This document shows, piece after piece, positions 8,512 to 17,220 of a stretch of 64,000 bases of DNA (positions are counted from its first letter, which is position 1; every line of letters starts with the position of its first letter). The notes under the pieces were generated by a model that was given only the letters and a program-made list of their open reading frames with translations, had not been told where the DNA came from and did not search any database. Both the position numbers and the translations under genes were made by a program. The stretch is from Bacteroidota bacterium (GTDB lineage Bacteria > Bacteroidota > Bacteroidia > Chitinophagales > Chitinophagaceae), in contig JADJQP010000001.1 in NCBI GenBank assembly GCA_016712665.1, positions 434,001-498,000 of the forward strand, written 5' to 3'.

Positions 8512-9510
8512 ATGAACGAAGCTGTTGAAAAAATTGACAAGGTTGGATTTTTAAATATAGACATCGATCCAACATTAGATTTGTTTGAAGAAATTGAAAA
8601 ATTAAAAAAAGAAAAAAATGCCATTGTTCTGGCACATTATTATCAGGAAAGCGATATTCAGGATGTGGCAGATTATATAGGTGATAGTTTGGGACTTGCA
8701 CGAAAGGCACAGGAGACCAATGCCGATTTGATAGTCTTTGCCGGGGTACACTTTATGGCTGAAACAGCTAAAATTTTAAATCCCACTAAAAAAGTCGTTT
8801 TACCAGATTTACTGGCGGGATGTTCATTAAGCGATAGCTGCCCACCTGCTTTATTTAAAAAATTCAAAGAGCAACACCCCGAGCACTTGGTTATTTCTTA
8901 TATTAATTGCAGTGCAGGAATTAAGGCATTAAGTGATATTATCTGCACTTCAAGCAATGCACAAAAAATTGTAGAAAGTTTGCCAAAGGAACAAAAAATA
9001 ATATTTGCACCCGATAAAAACCTGGGCGCATTTATTAACAAGCAAACCGGAAGAAATATGTTGCTATGGAATGGCGCCTGTATGGTACATGAAATTTTCA
9101 GTTTAGAAAAGATTACTAAATTAAAAGTGCGTCAGCCCGAAGCGAAATTTATTGCCCATCCTGAATGTGAAGAAGCGGTGCTCGCTATAGCTGATTTTGT
9201 AGGAAGTACCACCCAGTTATTACAATATGCCCAAACAAATCCTGCACAAGAGTTTATTGTTGGAACCGAGACGGGTATTTTGCATCAAATGATAAAGAAC
9301 GCGCCCACTAAAACATTTATTCCGGCACCACCAAATAATAGTTGTGCTTGTAATGATTGTCCACATATGAAACTCAATACCTTAGAAAAATTATATCTCT
9401 GCATGAAGTATGAATTGCCAGAGTTACTAATGGATGAGGAATTGCGACTAGCGGCTAAAAAACCCATTGACAGAATGTTGCAATTGAGTGATGAGTTGGG
9501 GATTAAGTAA
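8512..9510 (+). CDS. nadA: Quinolinate synthase
   Basis: Condenses iminoaspartate with dihydroxyacetone phosphate to quinolinate in NAD synthesis; cytoplasmic [4Fe-4S] enzyme. 332 residues, normal length. Family signatures: LAHYYQ (37-44), FAGVHFMAETAKIL, PDLLAGCSLSDSCP, GACMVHE, HPEC, and the C-terminal CNDCPHMKLNT. The three cluster cysteines are most likely C104, C190 and C283. Transcribed alone; neither nadB nor nadC is in the window. The last 43 bp of coding sequence recur exactly at 11988-12030, on the far side of the SBBP gene. Confidence 0.96.
   Translation: MNEAVEKIDKVGFLNIDIDPTLDLFEEIEKLKKEKNAIVLAHYYQESDIQDVADYIGDSLGLARKAQETNADLIVFAGVHFMAETAKILNPTKKVVLPDLLAGCSLSDSCPPALFKKFKEQHPEHLVISYINCSAGIKALSDIICTSSNAQKIVESLPKEQKIIFAPDKNLGAFINKQTGRNMLLWNGACMVHEIFSLEKITKLKVRQPEAKFIAHPECEEAVLAIADFVGSTTQLLQYAQTNPAQEFIVGTETGILHQMIKNAPTKTFIPAPPNNSCACNDCPHMKLNTLEKLYLCMKYELPELLMDEELRLAAKKPIDRMLQLSDELGIK
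9458..9500 (+). repeat. 43-bp direct repeat, left copy (nadA 3' end)
   Basis: From AAAAACCCATTGACAG to GATGAGTTGGG, identical to 11988-12030. After one mismatch (g/a) the match continues for five more bases. The two copies bracket the SBBP gene exactly. Confidence 0.95.
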
Positions 9511-9521
9511 AGAATAATTCA

Positions 9522-10988
9522 TTACAACTTCACCAAACGCGCTATTTCCTGTTTATTATTAGATATTACCTTAAGAATATACACACCACTTACATATTTC
9601 GAAAGATCGATGCTCGTGCTGTTCTTGTTGCTTAAGTTTTGCTTTTCAATTAAATTACCTTGCATGTCTAGTACCTCTAATTGAATAAGACCGTCAGCAT
9701 TATTTCCAAAATCTATTTGATAGTTGCCTTGAGAAGGGTTGGGAGAAATATTAAACAAATTATTTTCGACCTCGGTAATGACTGTAAATCCAAGTAAATT
9801 GAATTTTGTAACAATAATATCATTAAACCCGCCGCCATTGGTATTTTGAAACGTTCCAGGTGTTACATCATAATTAAATGACTGGGTTGAACCTGCAATA
9901 ATAGCGTCACCTGATTGGTTAACAGCTACTGAATAGCACCATTCTAAGCCACTTCCTCCCAAAAAAGTTGAATATTTTAGAGAATCACCGAAAACATTGA
10001 GCTTACAGTAAAATATATCACCAAATGAATCTATAATTGTCTGAACAGCTCCAGGTGTAATCGGATAATCAGCAGAGGAGGTCATACCTGCAATGTGAGC
10101 ATTAACAGAAAGATCTAGGGCCATGGTTCCAATTACATCATTTCCGCTTCCGCCTATAAAGGTTGAATAAATTAAGGATGTTCCATTGGAATTAAATTTA
10201 CTCACGAAAATATCTGAGCCTCCGGCTATTGTTGTTTGAAACGCCCCTTGGGTAATGTAAAAATCAGGAGAATTAGTTGAACCGGAAATATAGATATTTC
10301 CCAAAACATCAAGGGCGATTGAACTTGCATCTTCATTTCCAATCCCTCCAACTAAGGTGGAATAGATTAATATGGTGCCTATGGGATTTAGCTTTGTTAG
10401 AAAAACATCCCAATTTCCAGCTATTGTTGGTTGAAACGCTCCGGGCGTTATATCATAATTTGACGAAAGGGTACTACCAGTAATAAAAGCGTTTCCAAGT
10501 GTGTCGATAGCAACAGATTTACCCCAGTCCTCATCACTTCCACCTATTAATGTTGAATAGTATAATGCAGTACCCGTAGCGTTTAGCTTACTGACAAATG
10601 TGTCATAGTTTCCGCCTCCAAAAGTTGTTTGAAAAGCCCCTACTGTAATATCAAAATTATTAGAATTGGTTGCGCCTGTGATGTATGCATTGCCCGAGCT
10701 GTCAATCGCAATGGAGAGCCCATAGTCAATACTGGCACCTCCCAAAAGGGTTGAATAAATTAAAGCGGTTCCTGAGGTATTAAGCTTGGTAATAAATACA
10801 TCGTTGATACCTTCATTGGTAATTTGAAAAACTCCCGGAGTCAAGCAATAATCATTTGATGAGGTGTTGCCGGCAATAAAGGTGTTACCAGCTTTATCAA
10901 GTACGATTGTATTTGCAACGTCCTCTGCTGCACCCCCCAAATAGGTGGAAAAAATAAGAGTAGTACCTGTATTGTTGAGTTTGCTCAT
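9522..10988 (-). CDS. SBBP-repeat T9SS cargo protein, C-terminal part (frameshifted)
   Basis: Downstream part of one gene with 10985-11944. It has six SBBP (beta-propeller-like) repeats of ~60 residues, each with a LIYSTLLGG-type strand, a DxxGNAYITG turn and an ITPGAFQ motif. It ends in a T9SS type A sorting domain (ISPNPSQGNYQIDF ... GVYILKVISNN). The apparent start MSKLNN is internal to a repeat: the missing residues QSTYSFGQRDAF are encoded in this frame just upstream. The product should be exported through the Sec system and then the T9SS to the surface; its ligand is unknown. It converges on nadA with 11 bp between stops. Confidence 0.85.
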   Translation of the reverse strand: MSKLNNTGTTLIFSTYLGGAAEDVANTIVLDKAGNTFIAGNTSSNDYCLTPGVFQITNEGINDVFITKLNTSGTALIYSTLLGGASIDYGLSIAIDSSGNAYITGATNSNNFDITVGAFQTTFGGGNYDTFVSKLNATGTALYYSTLIGGSDEDWGKSVAIDTLGNAFITGSTLSSNYDITPGAFQPTIAGNWDVFLTKLNPIGTILIYSTLVGGIGNEDASSIALDVLGNIYISGSTNSPDFYITQGAFQTTIAGGSDIFVSKFNSNGTSLIYSTFIGGSGNDVIGTMALDLSVNAHIAGMTSSADYPITPGAVQTIIDSFGDIFYCKLNVFGDSLKYSTFLGGSGLEWCYSVAVNQSGDAIIAGSTQSFNYDVTPGTFQNTNGGGFNDIIVTKFNLLGFTVITEVENNLFNISPNPSQGNYQIDFGNNADGLIQLEVLDMQGNLIEKQNLSNKNSTSIDLSKYVSGVYILKVISNNKQEIARLVKL

Positions 10989-11944
10989 AAAAGCATCTCT
11001 TTGCCCAAATGAATAAGTTGATTGAAAACCCCCGGAGTAATGTCATAATTTGTCGAGGATGTGGCCCCTGCAATATAAGCATTGCCTAGGGCATCAAGGG
11101 TGATAGACTTAGCATAGTCACCCTCGCTCCCCCCCATATAAGTCGAATAAATCAACGGATCAATAATCAGCGTTTGACTTTTATTGTAGTTGCCCAAATC
11201 AAAGCTAAAGGCTTCGTCCGTTTTAACAAATTTGGATTTTACCTGCAATTTATTTTCTTGTTGATAAGTGTATAAATCCGCATTTTTCACTTCTCCAAAA
11301 CAAGTGGTAAAAACCAATTCTCCCTTTTCGTTTAAGTAAGAATTTTCGGCACCCTCAAATCTAAATCGTATTTGGCTAGGTTCAGCACCCGGCTTTACTA
11401 TATAATCGTAACGAAGGCCTCCTTTATCAAAATAATAGCGCATGTCAATACCTTTATAAACTTCTTCTACAAATACCTCCTTGTACAATCCCACATAGCT
11501 TGCATGTTTGCTTGTGTCGTTTCCAATAAAGTAATTATAATACGCTTCTTGCTTTTGTTTTCCTTGTGTAATCACTGTTTTGTTATTACCCAGTAGGCTA
11601 TAGCCAACACGGTGTCCCCAGCGTTTTGTTTCTTTATGCTCAAACCTTTCAGACATTACAAATTCATTAGGTGTTAGTTTATTAACCGGATTCATTTCTT
11701 CCGTTTTGTAAAACTCATACCACATACCTTTAGTAGTAATCCAGGTATTTAACCCTGCACTTTGAGTTAGGTAAAGAACTTCTTTTGGCCATTGCCCTTT
11801 GTTTTCAATAAAGAATTGCTTGTTTACTTGCTTGAGCTTTTGTTGCGCTTCTATATTGGCCGCTACTCCTTGCGCTTGCAAGTTTTTCATACCAAAAAAG
11901 AAACAGATGAAATTGCAGAATAGAATTTTCTTACTAATGCTCAT
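10985..11944 (-). CDS. SBBP-repeat T9SS cargo protein, N-terminal part (frameshifted)
   Basis: Begins at ATG 11944 (MSISKKILFCN, signal peptide ending at LQAQ). A ~200-residue N-terminal domain follows, typical of SBBP proteins: FIENKGQWPKEVLYL, GYSLLGNN, GIDMRYYFDKGGLRYDYIVKPGA and LIIDPLIYST. Then comes the first SBBP repeat. The frame breaks after ITPGVF at the A4C5 tract 11025-11033 (plus strand): adding one base restores VFQSTYSFGQRDAFMSKL, joining the downstream frame. A lost base or a sequencing error is more likely than programmed slippage, since no canonical heptamer is in frame. The intact protein would have about 807 residues. Confidence 0.85.
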   Translation of the reverse strand: MSISKKILFCNFICFFFGMKNLQAQGVAANIEAQQKLKQVNKQFFIENKGQWPKEVLYLTQSAGLNTWITTKGMWYEFYKTEEMNPVNKLTPNEFVMSERFEHKETKRWGHRVGYSLLGNNKTVITQGKQKQEAYYNYFIGNDTSKHASYVGLYKEVFVEEVYKGIDMRYYFDKGGLRYDYIVKPGAEPSQIRFRFEGAENSYLNEKGELVFTTCFGEVKNADLYTYQQENKLQVKSKFVKTDEAFSFDLGNYNKSQTLIIDPLIYSTYMGGSEGDYAKSITLDALGNAYIAGATSSTNYDITPGVFNQLIHLGKEMLL

Positions 11945-11987
11945 TTTTTTTAGTATAATAATACGAAAATTATTTAATAATGAAATT

Positions 11988-12030
11988 AAAAACCCATTGA
12001 CAGAATGTTGCAATTGAGTGATGAGTTGGG
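11988..12030 (+). repeat. 43-bp direct repeat, right copy (orphan nadA tail)
   Basis: Exact second copy of nadA 9458-9500, now upstream of the SBBP start with no nadA body attached. Six bases after it the MITE-like element begins at 12036. Confidence 0.95.
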
Positions 12031-12035
12031 AATTA

Positions 12036-12182
12036 ATACCAATTGTAATTATTAATTAGTCCAAACTAATTAATAATTTTACAATGGAAACCTGTGCGCC
12101 TCCGGAGCATGCCGATATAGCTTGAAAATGGTACAATCGAGTGAAACGAGGATTGGACTATATTGAAAGCATAATCGGTATA
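12036..12182 (+). repeat. Two-hairpin MITE-like element, copy 1
   Basis: 147 bp with imperfect terminal inverted repeats (ATACCAATTGT / ATACCGATTAT when the right end is reversed). Hairpin 1: 12042-12059 (attgtaattattaattag) pairs with 12066-12085 except a 2-nt bulge. Hairpin 2: CCGATATAGCTTG (from 12112) pairs imperfectly with the segment ending AATCGG at 12178. A third pairing, TAGTCCAA/TTGGACTA, links the two halves. No coding capacity. Copies at 56620-56765 and 61993-62120. It fills the gap between the nadA tail copy and the bestrophin gene. Confidence 0.85.
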
Positions 12183-12206
12183 AGTAATGGCTTACAATCA
12201 AAAATC

Positions 12207-12569
12207 CTAAAGCAACACATCATTTACCGGATTTAACTTAGCGGGTAAATTGCTTTCATTCAACAATTCTTTGATATCAATTTCGATATTGCGGCAAATG
12301 GTAGAAATAGGAATATCATTGACAGCATTATCAAAAGGGTTTTCGCTAAACTCGCCAATTTGCTCCATGGTAAAAAAGACCCAGGAGATAAGCATCGAAA
12401 AAGGAATGGTGAGCCAAACGCCCCAATCGGCCAATGCATTGAGATCGCGTAGCAATCCAAATGACAATAGGAAAATAAATAATAAAACAAATACCCTACT
12501 AAAAATACTATACTGTCTAAATAGCGGCGTGCTCTTAATGCGCTCACAACCTCCCTGTAAATTAAACAA
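12207..12569 (-). CDS. Bestrophin-family protein, C-terminal part (frameshifted)
   Basis: Continuation of the gene at 12587-13192. It carries the second half of a bestrophin/UPF0187 anion channel: a short lead (FNLQGGCERIKSTPLFRQYSIF), membrane segments (VFVLLFIFLLSFGLL and WLTIPFSMLISWVFFTMEQIG), and the family motif GEFSENPFDNAVNDIPISTICRNIEID. The open frame extends upstream through EHSDLVKHINEL, which belongs to the same protein, so the apparent start at 12569 is not the true one. Together the two parts make about 328 residues, the family's normal size. Confidence 0.85.
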   Translation of the reverse strand: MFNLQGGCERIKSTPLFRQYSIFSRVFVLLFIFLLSFGLLRDLNALADWGVWLTIPFSMLISWVFFTMEQIGEFSENPFDNAVNDIPISTICRNIEIDIKELLNESNLPAKLNPVNDVLL

Positions 12570-12586
12570 CTCGTTGATGTGTTTTA

Positions 12587-13192
12587 CTAAATCACTGTGT
12601 TCAAAATCGTCAATTTTTTCTCGCGCTTTAATTTGGTTAAATCAAAAACCTGCGATTTCAAAATGCCGGAAGCAGCATTGTTTTTTCCTTTTACCGCCTC
12701 ATAATATTCCATTTTATTATGTTTTTCTAGTATCTTACGAATACCTGCATCAAATTCTTCCAGTTCGTTTCGCTCACCCGAAAAGGTTTGATGTAAATTT
12801 TCTTTGCTGGTAGCCCAAGGTATGGTTTTGCGTAATTGTAATCGCAATACATTGATATAGGCCAAATGTCGGTATAGCATTTCTTTTACAAATGTTCTAT
12901 CATCCACAATTGCCATGAGTTGCACCGCAAAATTCCGGCTTGTATTGGTAATACCACCCCATAATCGGCGCGCTTCCCATAACCGATCGTAGGCCTGATT
13001 ATTTTTAAATCCAATATAAAAAGCAACTGCCGTACCAATGGTACCAATAGGCAAAAAGGGAATGGCCAAAAAAGTGCAGTTGAATATCTTGTACAATACC
13101 ACTACACAACTGCTTACAATAAATGTTCTGAAAAGATTTTTTCGCGCAAAATGCCACAGCAATCTAAAATTGAAATCTTTACCTGTATACAT
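12587..13192 (-). CDS. Bestrophin-family protein, N-terminal part (frameshifted)
   Basis: First ~195 residues of a bestrophin-like membrane protein: FNFRLLWHFARKNLFRTFIVSSCVVVLY (first membrane helix), PFLPIGTIGTAVAFYIGFKNNQAYDRLWEAR, a hallmark of the family, then WGGITNTSRNFA. The frame is lost in an A6 tract (T6 at 12614-12619, plus strand). One extra A restores EKKIDDFEHSDLVKHINEL and runs into the downstream part. The present terminal residues LTILNTVI are therefore frameshift junk. Bacterial bestrophins are pentameric cation or anion channels; selectivity cannot be read here. The start at 13192 gives the expected N-terminus (MYTGKDFNF). Confidence 0.88.
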   Translation of the reverse strand: MYTGKDFNFRLLWHFARKNLFRTFIVSSCVVVLYKIFNCTFLAIPFLPIGTIGTAVAFYIGFKNNQAYDRLWEARRLWGGITNTSRNFAVQLMAIVDDRTFVKEMLYRHLAYINVLRLQLRKTIPWATSKENLHQTFSGERNELEEFDAGIRKILEKHNKMEYYEAVKGKNNAASGILKSQVFDLTKLKREKKLTILNTVI

Positions 13193-13453
13193 AGTCTGAT
13201 AGTATTATTTTGTAGAAATGAATAGTCTGTTACCGAACTAAAAGTAGCTCAATTTTTTAGTTTCATAAAACTTCCCTTGCAAAAATTCATTTTCACTTCT
13301 AACCACCTCAAAGCACCGTCTTTCACATACCCAGCAAACACCCTACAAGGGTAGCCTGTCATTCAAGGTAAATTTCCCCGTATCGTTATCTCCTTAGTTC
13401 GATAGGCAGCCGGACAGGTTCATAGTTCCCTCTTTCTCTTTTCTCTTTTCATC

Positions 13454-13485
13454 TTTGTTAAAGCCCTTACACTTCTTTATCTTTG
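13454..13485 (+). promoter_or_regulatory. valS promoter (nearly leaderless transcript)
   Basis: TTTG (13454-13457), 20-bp spacer, TATCTTTG (13478-13485): both elements match the Bacteroidota consensus. The ATG is only 6 nt past the -7 element, so the transcript should begin at or next to the start codon. Confidence 0.8.
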
Positions 13486-13491
13486 CCAGCT

Positions 13492-16131
13492 ATGGAATTG
13501 TCAAAAAATTATTTGCCGCAGGAAACAGAAAATAAGTGGTACGCACATTGGCTCAGCAAGGGCTATTTTAATTCAACCCCGAATGACAAACCGGCTTATA
13601 CAATTGTAATACCCCCCCCCAATGTAACCGGAGTATTGCACATGGGTCATGCCCTTAATAATTCAGTACAAGACGTATTGATACGATATGCTAAACTTAA
13701 AGGCTACAATACCTGTTGGGTGCCCGGCACCGATCATGCATCCATTGCAACGGAAGCCAAAGTGGCGGCAATGCTTCGCGAACAAGGCATCGATAAAAAT
13801 GATTTGAGTCGCGAAGAGTTTTTGAAATATGCCTGGCAATGGAAAGAAAAATATGGTGGAATCATTTTACAACAATTGAAAAAACTGGGTTGCGCCCTTG
13901 ATTGGAATCGCACCAGTTTTACCATGGATGATACGTATTATGATGCAGTTATTGATGTCTTTATCGATTTGTACAATAAGGGTCATATTTATCGTGGTGT
14001 AAAAATGATTAACTGGGACCCAAAGGCAAAGACTGCTCTAAGCGACGAAGAGGTGATTCATAAGGAGGTCAACAGCAAATTGGTTTATATAAAATACTTT
14101 TTGGAAGAAGATCCGCAATCCGCTATTTGCATTGCCACCGTTCGACCTGAAACGATTTTAGGCGATGTGGCCATTTGTGTTCACCCGGAAGATGAACGAT
14201 ATAAACATCTGGTTGGGAAGAACTGTTTTGTGCCCCTTATCAATCGAAAAATTCCCATTATAGCCGACGATTATATTGATATCGAATTTGGAACCGGTTG
14301 CCTTAAAGTTACTCCGGCGCATGACATCAACGATTACAACTTGGGTCTCAAACATCATCTGCCCGTAATTGATACCCTCAATGAGGACGGCACCATGAGT
14401 ACCGCTGCACAATTGTATATTGGCGAAGACCGCTTTACCGTTCGAAAAAAAATTGTAGAAGATTTACAAGCAGCAGGACATATCGAAAAAGTAGAAGATT
14501 ACAAAAATCAAGTAGGATATAGCGAACGAACCGATGTGGTGATCGAACCCCGTCTAAGTATGCAATGGTGGTGCAATATGGAAACCTTGGCCAAACCGGC
14601 CTTGGATGTTGTAATGAATGATGAAATAAAATTTTACCCTACCAAGTTTAAAAATACGTATCGCCATTGGATGGCCAATATCAAAGATTGGTGTATCAGC
14701 CGACAACTTCGATGGGGGCATCGCATACCAGCTTGGTACGACGATAAGGGAAATTTTGTTATTGCCAAAACGGAAGAAGAAGCGACTAAACTATATGCCG
14801 AAACATATGGCAACACGGCAGATCTGTCTGCTAAATATTCACTAACCCAAGATGGAGACGTCCTAGACACCTGGTTTTCATCATGGCTTTGGCCCATGGA
14901 GGTTTTTGGATGGAATGAAAACAAAAATTCGAATCAAGAGCTCGACTATTATTATCCAACAGCCACTTTGGTAACAGCACCCGAAATCATTTTCTTTTGG
15001 GTAGCGCGTATGATCATGGCAGGCTTGGAGTACAAAAAACAAATTCCATTTAATCAGGTTTATTTTACCGGTATCGTTCGCGATAAGCAAGGTCGGAAAA
15101 TGAGTAAATCTTTAGGCAATTCGCCCGACCTGCTTGAAATGATTGAAAATTATGGAGCAGATGCGGTGCGCTTTGGCGTGTTGATTTCATCGCCGGCCGG
15201 CAACGATTTGTTATTTGATATCAGTTCGGTAGAGCAAGGAAAAATGTTTTGCAACAAGCTTTGGAATGCCCTTAAATTATTGCAAATATTTCAACAGAAG
15301 GAACAAGCCGAAAATCAGAACGAGGCCGAAGTGTTTCCATCCCTATATTTTGAAGCGAAATTAAATGCCGTTAAAAAAGAAATTGACGAAGACATTCGAG
15401 AATTTAAATTAAGTGAAGCGCTTAAAAAAGTATATTCTCTCATTTGGACAGACTACTGTAGCGATTATCTCGAGTGGATTAAAACCCCATTAGACGCACC
15501 TATTCACAAATACAATATCGATAAGGCCCTTTTCTTTTTTGAAGAATTGATGAAACTATTGCACCCTTTCATGCCATTTATAACAGAAGAAATATATCAT
15601 CATATTCGCGAACGAAAAGAAGGAGATGATATCATCGTAAGTAGCTTGCTAGTAAATGGAGAGGCCAATAGCAACGATATTCAAAAAGGGGAGTGGCTAA
15701 AAAATTTGATTACCAATGTCCGCGATCTGAAAGTGAAACAACAATTGAAGCCCAAAGACGAAATTACTATTTATTTACCTATCGATAATAAAGACGAACT
15801 ACAAGGAATAGACTGGGTATTGCAAAGACAGACGTTCTCTAAGCAAATTATTTTTACCGGCGAACCGGTTGCGGGCGCGGTTTCATTCGTTTACGATAGG
15901 TTTCAATGCTATTTTACCTCCGAAAAGGCTATTGACAATTCGCAGCAAAAAGAGCAAATGCTCAAGGATATCGAATATCTAAAAGGCTTTTTGGCCAGCG
16001 TTGAAAAAAAGCTTGGAAATGAGAAGTTTGTGCAGAATGCCAAACCCGAAATTATTGAAATTGAAGTTAAAAAGAAAAATGATGCCTTGCAAAAAATGAA
16101 AGTTATTGAAGAAAGCCTTAACTTGCTTTAG
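13492..16131 (+). CDS. valS: Valyl-tRNA synthetase
   Basis: Class Ia aminoacyl-tRNA synthetase that charges tRNA-Val and edits misloaded threonine. 879 residues, typical. The HIGH motif appears as HMGH (50-53) after PPPNVTGVL, and KMSKS at ~536-540 (GRKMSKSLGNSPD). The CP1 editing domain lies between (ATVRPETILGDVAICVHPED, CLKVTPAHDINDYNLG). The anticodon domain and a C-terminal coiled-coil arm (~815-879, Lys/Glu-rich) complete it. ATG 13492 was preferred to the TTG three codons upstream because that TTG lies inside the -7 promoter element. Confidence 0.97.
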   Translation: MELSKNYLPQETENKWYAHWLSKGYFNSTPNDKPAYTIVIPPPNVTGVLHMGHALNNSVQDVLIRYAKLKGYNTCWVPGTDHASIATEAKVAAMLREQGIDKNDLSREEFLKYAWQWKEKYGGIILQQLKKLGCALDWNRTSFTMDDTYYDAVIDVFIDLYNKGHIYRGVKMINWDPKAKTALSDEEVIHKEVNSKLVYIKYFLEEDPQSAICIATVRPETILGDVAICVHPEDERYKHLVGKNCFVPLINRKIPIIADDYIDIEFGTGCLKVTPAHDINDYNLGLKHHLPVIDTLNEDGTMSTAAQLYIGEDRFTVRKKIVEDLQAAGHIEKVEDYKNQVGYSERTDVVIEPRLSMQWWCNMETLAKPALDVVMNDEIKFYPTKFKNTYRHWMANIKDWCISRQLRWGHRIPAWYDDKGNFVIAKTEEEATKLYAETYGNTADLSAKYSLTQDGDVLDTWFSSWLWPMEVFGWNENKNSNQELDYYYPTATLVTAPEIIFFWVARMIMAGLEYKKQIPFNQVYFTGIVRDKQGRKMSKSLGNSPDLLEMIENYGADAVRFGVLISSPAGNDLLFDISSVEQGKMFCNKLWNALKLLQIFQQKEQAENQNEAEVFPSLYFEAKLNAVKKEIDEDIREFKLSEALKKVYSLIWTDYCSDYLEWIKTPLDAPIHKYNIDKALFFFEELMKLLHPFMPFITEEIYHHIRERKEGDDIIVSSLLVNGEANSNDIQKGEWLKNLITNVRDLKVKQQLKPKDEITIYLPIDNKDELQGIDWVLQRQTFSKQIIFTGEPVAGAVSFVYDRFQCYFTSEKAIDNSQQKEQMLKDIEYLKGFLASVEKKLGNEKFVQNAKPEIIEIEVKKKNDALQKMKVIEESLNLL

Positions 16132-16147
16132 ATTTTTGTATGTCAAA

Positions 16148-16600
16148 ATGAAAATGAACCTTAATTATATCGTTTTATTGCTTTGCATCTGTTTGAGCTT
16201 GCTATCCTTTGATGTATCAAAAGATGGAGCTACTGCTCGATATAAGGCCTATTTAGGATGCACATATACCGATAATATACTGCTGGATGTAAACACGTTT
16301 AAAAAAATGATGTCGCAACCATTATGTGCAAAAGATAGTGCTTCGAATGTTTTCAAGGTAAAGAGTTTTGAAATTACCTATGCTGAGCGCGGCTTATATC
16401 AAGATGATGAGGGGCTACCCATTATTTTTACAGACTATTCAGCCGATAGTTTTACAGGCGATACCCTCAACTCTGTATGGAAAAAGCGATTTGACGAAAG
16501 TTTGTATAAGGGTGATACCGTTTACTTTGAACAAATTATTTGCACGGTAGCTGAAAAGAAAAATGTGCTCTGCAAACCGTTGAAGGTCATTATTAAATAA
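16148..16600 (+). CDS. Exported small protein, possibly GldM C-domain-like
   Basis: 150 residues beginning MKMNLNYIVLLLCICLSLLSF, a signal peptide or N-terminal anchor. The mature part includes VKSFEITYAERGLYQ, SVWKKRFDESLYKGDTVYFEQIICTV and a final LKVIIK. The pattern of a strand, a helix with a basic residue, then KGDTVYFEQI resembles the C-terminal domain of GldM-type gliding/T9SS proteins, but this is a by-eye similarity with no long membrane-spanning partner. The start at 16148 avoids overlap with valS, which ends 16 bp upstream. It converges with the next gene with six bases between stops. Confidence 0.6.
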   Translation: MKMNLNYIVLLLCICLSLLSFDVSKDGATARYKAYLGCTYTDNILLDVNTFKKMMSQPLCAKDSASNVFKVKSFEITYAERGLYQDDEGLPIIFTDYSADSFTGDTLNSVWKKRFDESLYKGDTVYFEQIICTVAEKKNVLCKPLKVIIK

Positions 16601-16606
16601 GATATT

Positions 16607-17122
16607 CTACCAAATAAATTCCTTTTCTATTTTTTCCTGCAATTTTGTGATAAACGAAAAGGTGGCCGGGCAGTATTCAATATTTTGTTCGTGAATATGA
16701 TTGAAGTCGGCAAAGGGCTTTCGCTTAAAGTGAGGAAATTTTTCACAGTCTTCCGGTCTAATTTCGTAGATACTACACATATTGGTTTTCAAATCTAAAA
16801 ATTGACAAGGCTGTACTTTATTAACCTTGTCGCCATTATCCTCATCTGTCTTCAGCCATTTATCATAAAAGTCCGTTTCGCTCATATTCAGATGACCCGC
16901 TATGCGCGTTAAATCTTTTTTGGTAAACGTAGGAGTCATTACTTTACAGCAATTGGCACAGGCCAAACAATCTGTTTCTGCCCAAGCCTGGTCACTGGCT
17001 TCATCTACCAACTTTGAAATTCCATTCACATATTTCGTATCAAATTTTTTTAAGAAAGAAACGAGAGATTTTCTTTTAATCGGTAATTGTCGCTTCAGTT
17101 TGTTTACTAGTATGGATTGCAT
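16607..17122 (-). CDS. YkgJ-family cysteine-cluster protein
   Basis: 171 residues. The motif CLACANCCKVM (C-x2-C-x2-CC), followed by PCQFLDLKTNMCSIYEIRPEDCEKFP and a late EYCPAT, is the zinc or iron-binding cysteine pattern of the YkgJ/CxxCxxCC family. The biochemical role is unknown; some relatives act in metal handling. The N-terminal ~50 residues are a basic helix (KLKRQLPIKRKSLVSFLKKF). A TATATTTG promoter element lies 17 bp upstream of the ATG. Confidence 0.85.
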   Translation of the reverse strand: MQSILVNKLKRQLPIKRKSLVSFLKKFDTKYVNGISKLVDEASDQAWAETDCLACANCCKVMTPTFTKKDLTRIAGHLNMSETDFYDKWLKTDEDNGDKVNKVQPCQFLDLKTNMCSIYEIRPEDCEKFPHFKRKPFADFNHIHEQNIEYCPATFSFITKLQEKIEKEFIW

Positions 17123-17139
17123 GAAAATAGATTAGGGTG

Positions 17140-17147
17140 CAAATATA
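17140..17147 (-). promoter_or_regulatory. -7 element of the YkgJ-family gene
   Basis: TATATTTG on the minus strand, full match to TAnnTTTG, with the ATG at 17122. No clear TTTG at -33. Confidence 0.55.
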
Positions 17148-17220
17148 GACGGATACTTGTTTGCTTTCTATAAAAAAGAAAAAAACCCGTTTTAAAAAAT
17201 GACCGAATGCTTGGATACCA

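Noticed and set aside
12250..12813. 187-codon plus-strand frame
   Set aside because: Antisense to both parts of the bestrophin gene, which has clear family motifs.
13193..13453. Structured leader or tRNA upstream of valS (T-box)
   Set aside because: No specifier stem, T-box sequence or tRNA cloverleaf. The promoter lies directly at the start codon, leaving no leader for such a device.
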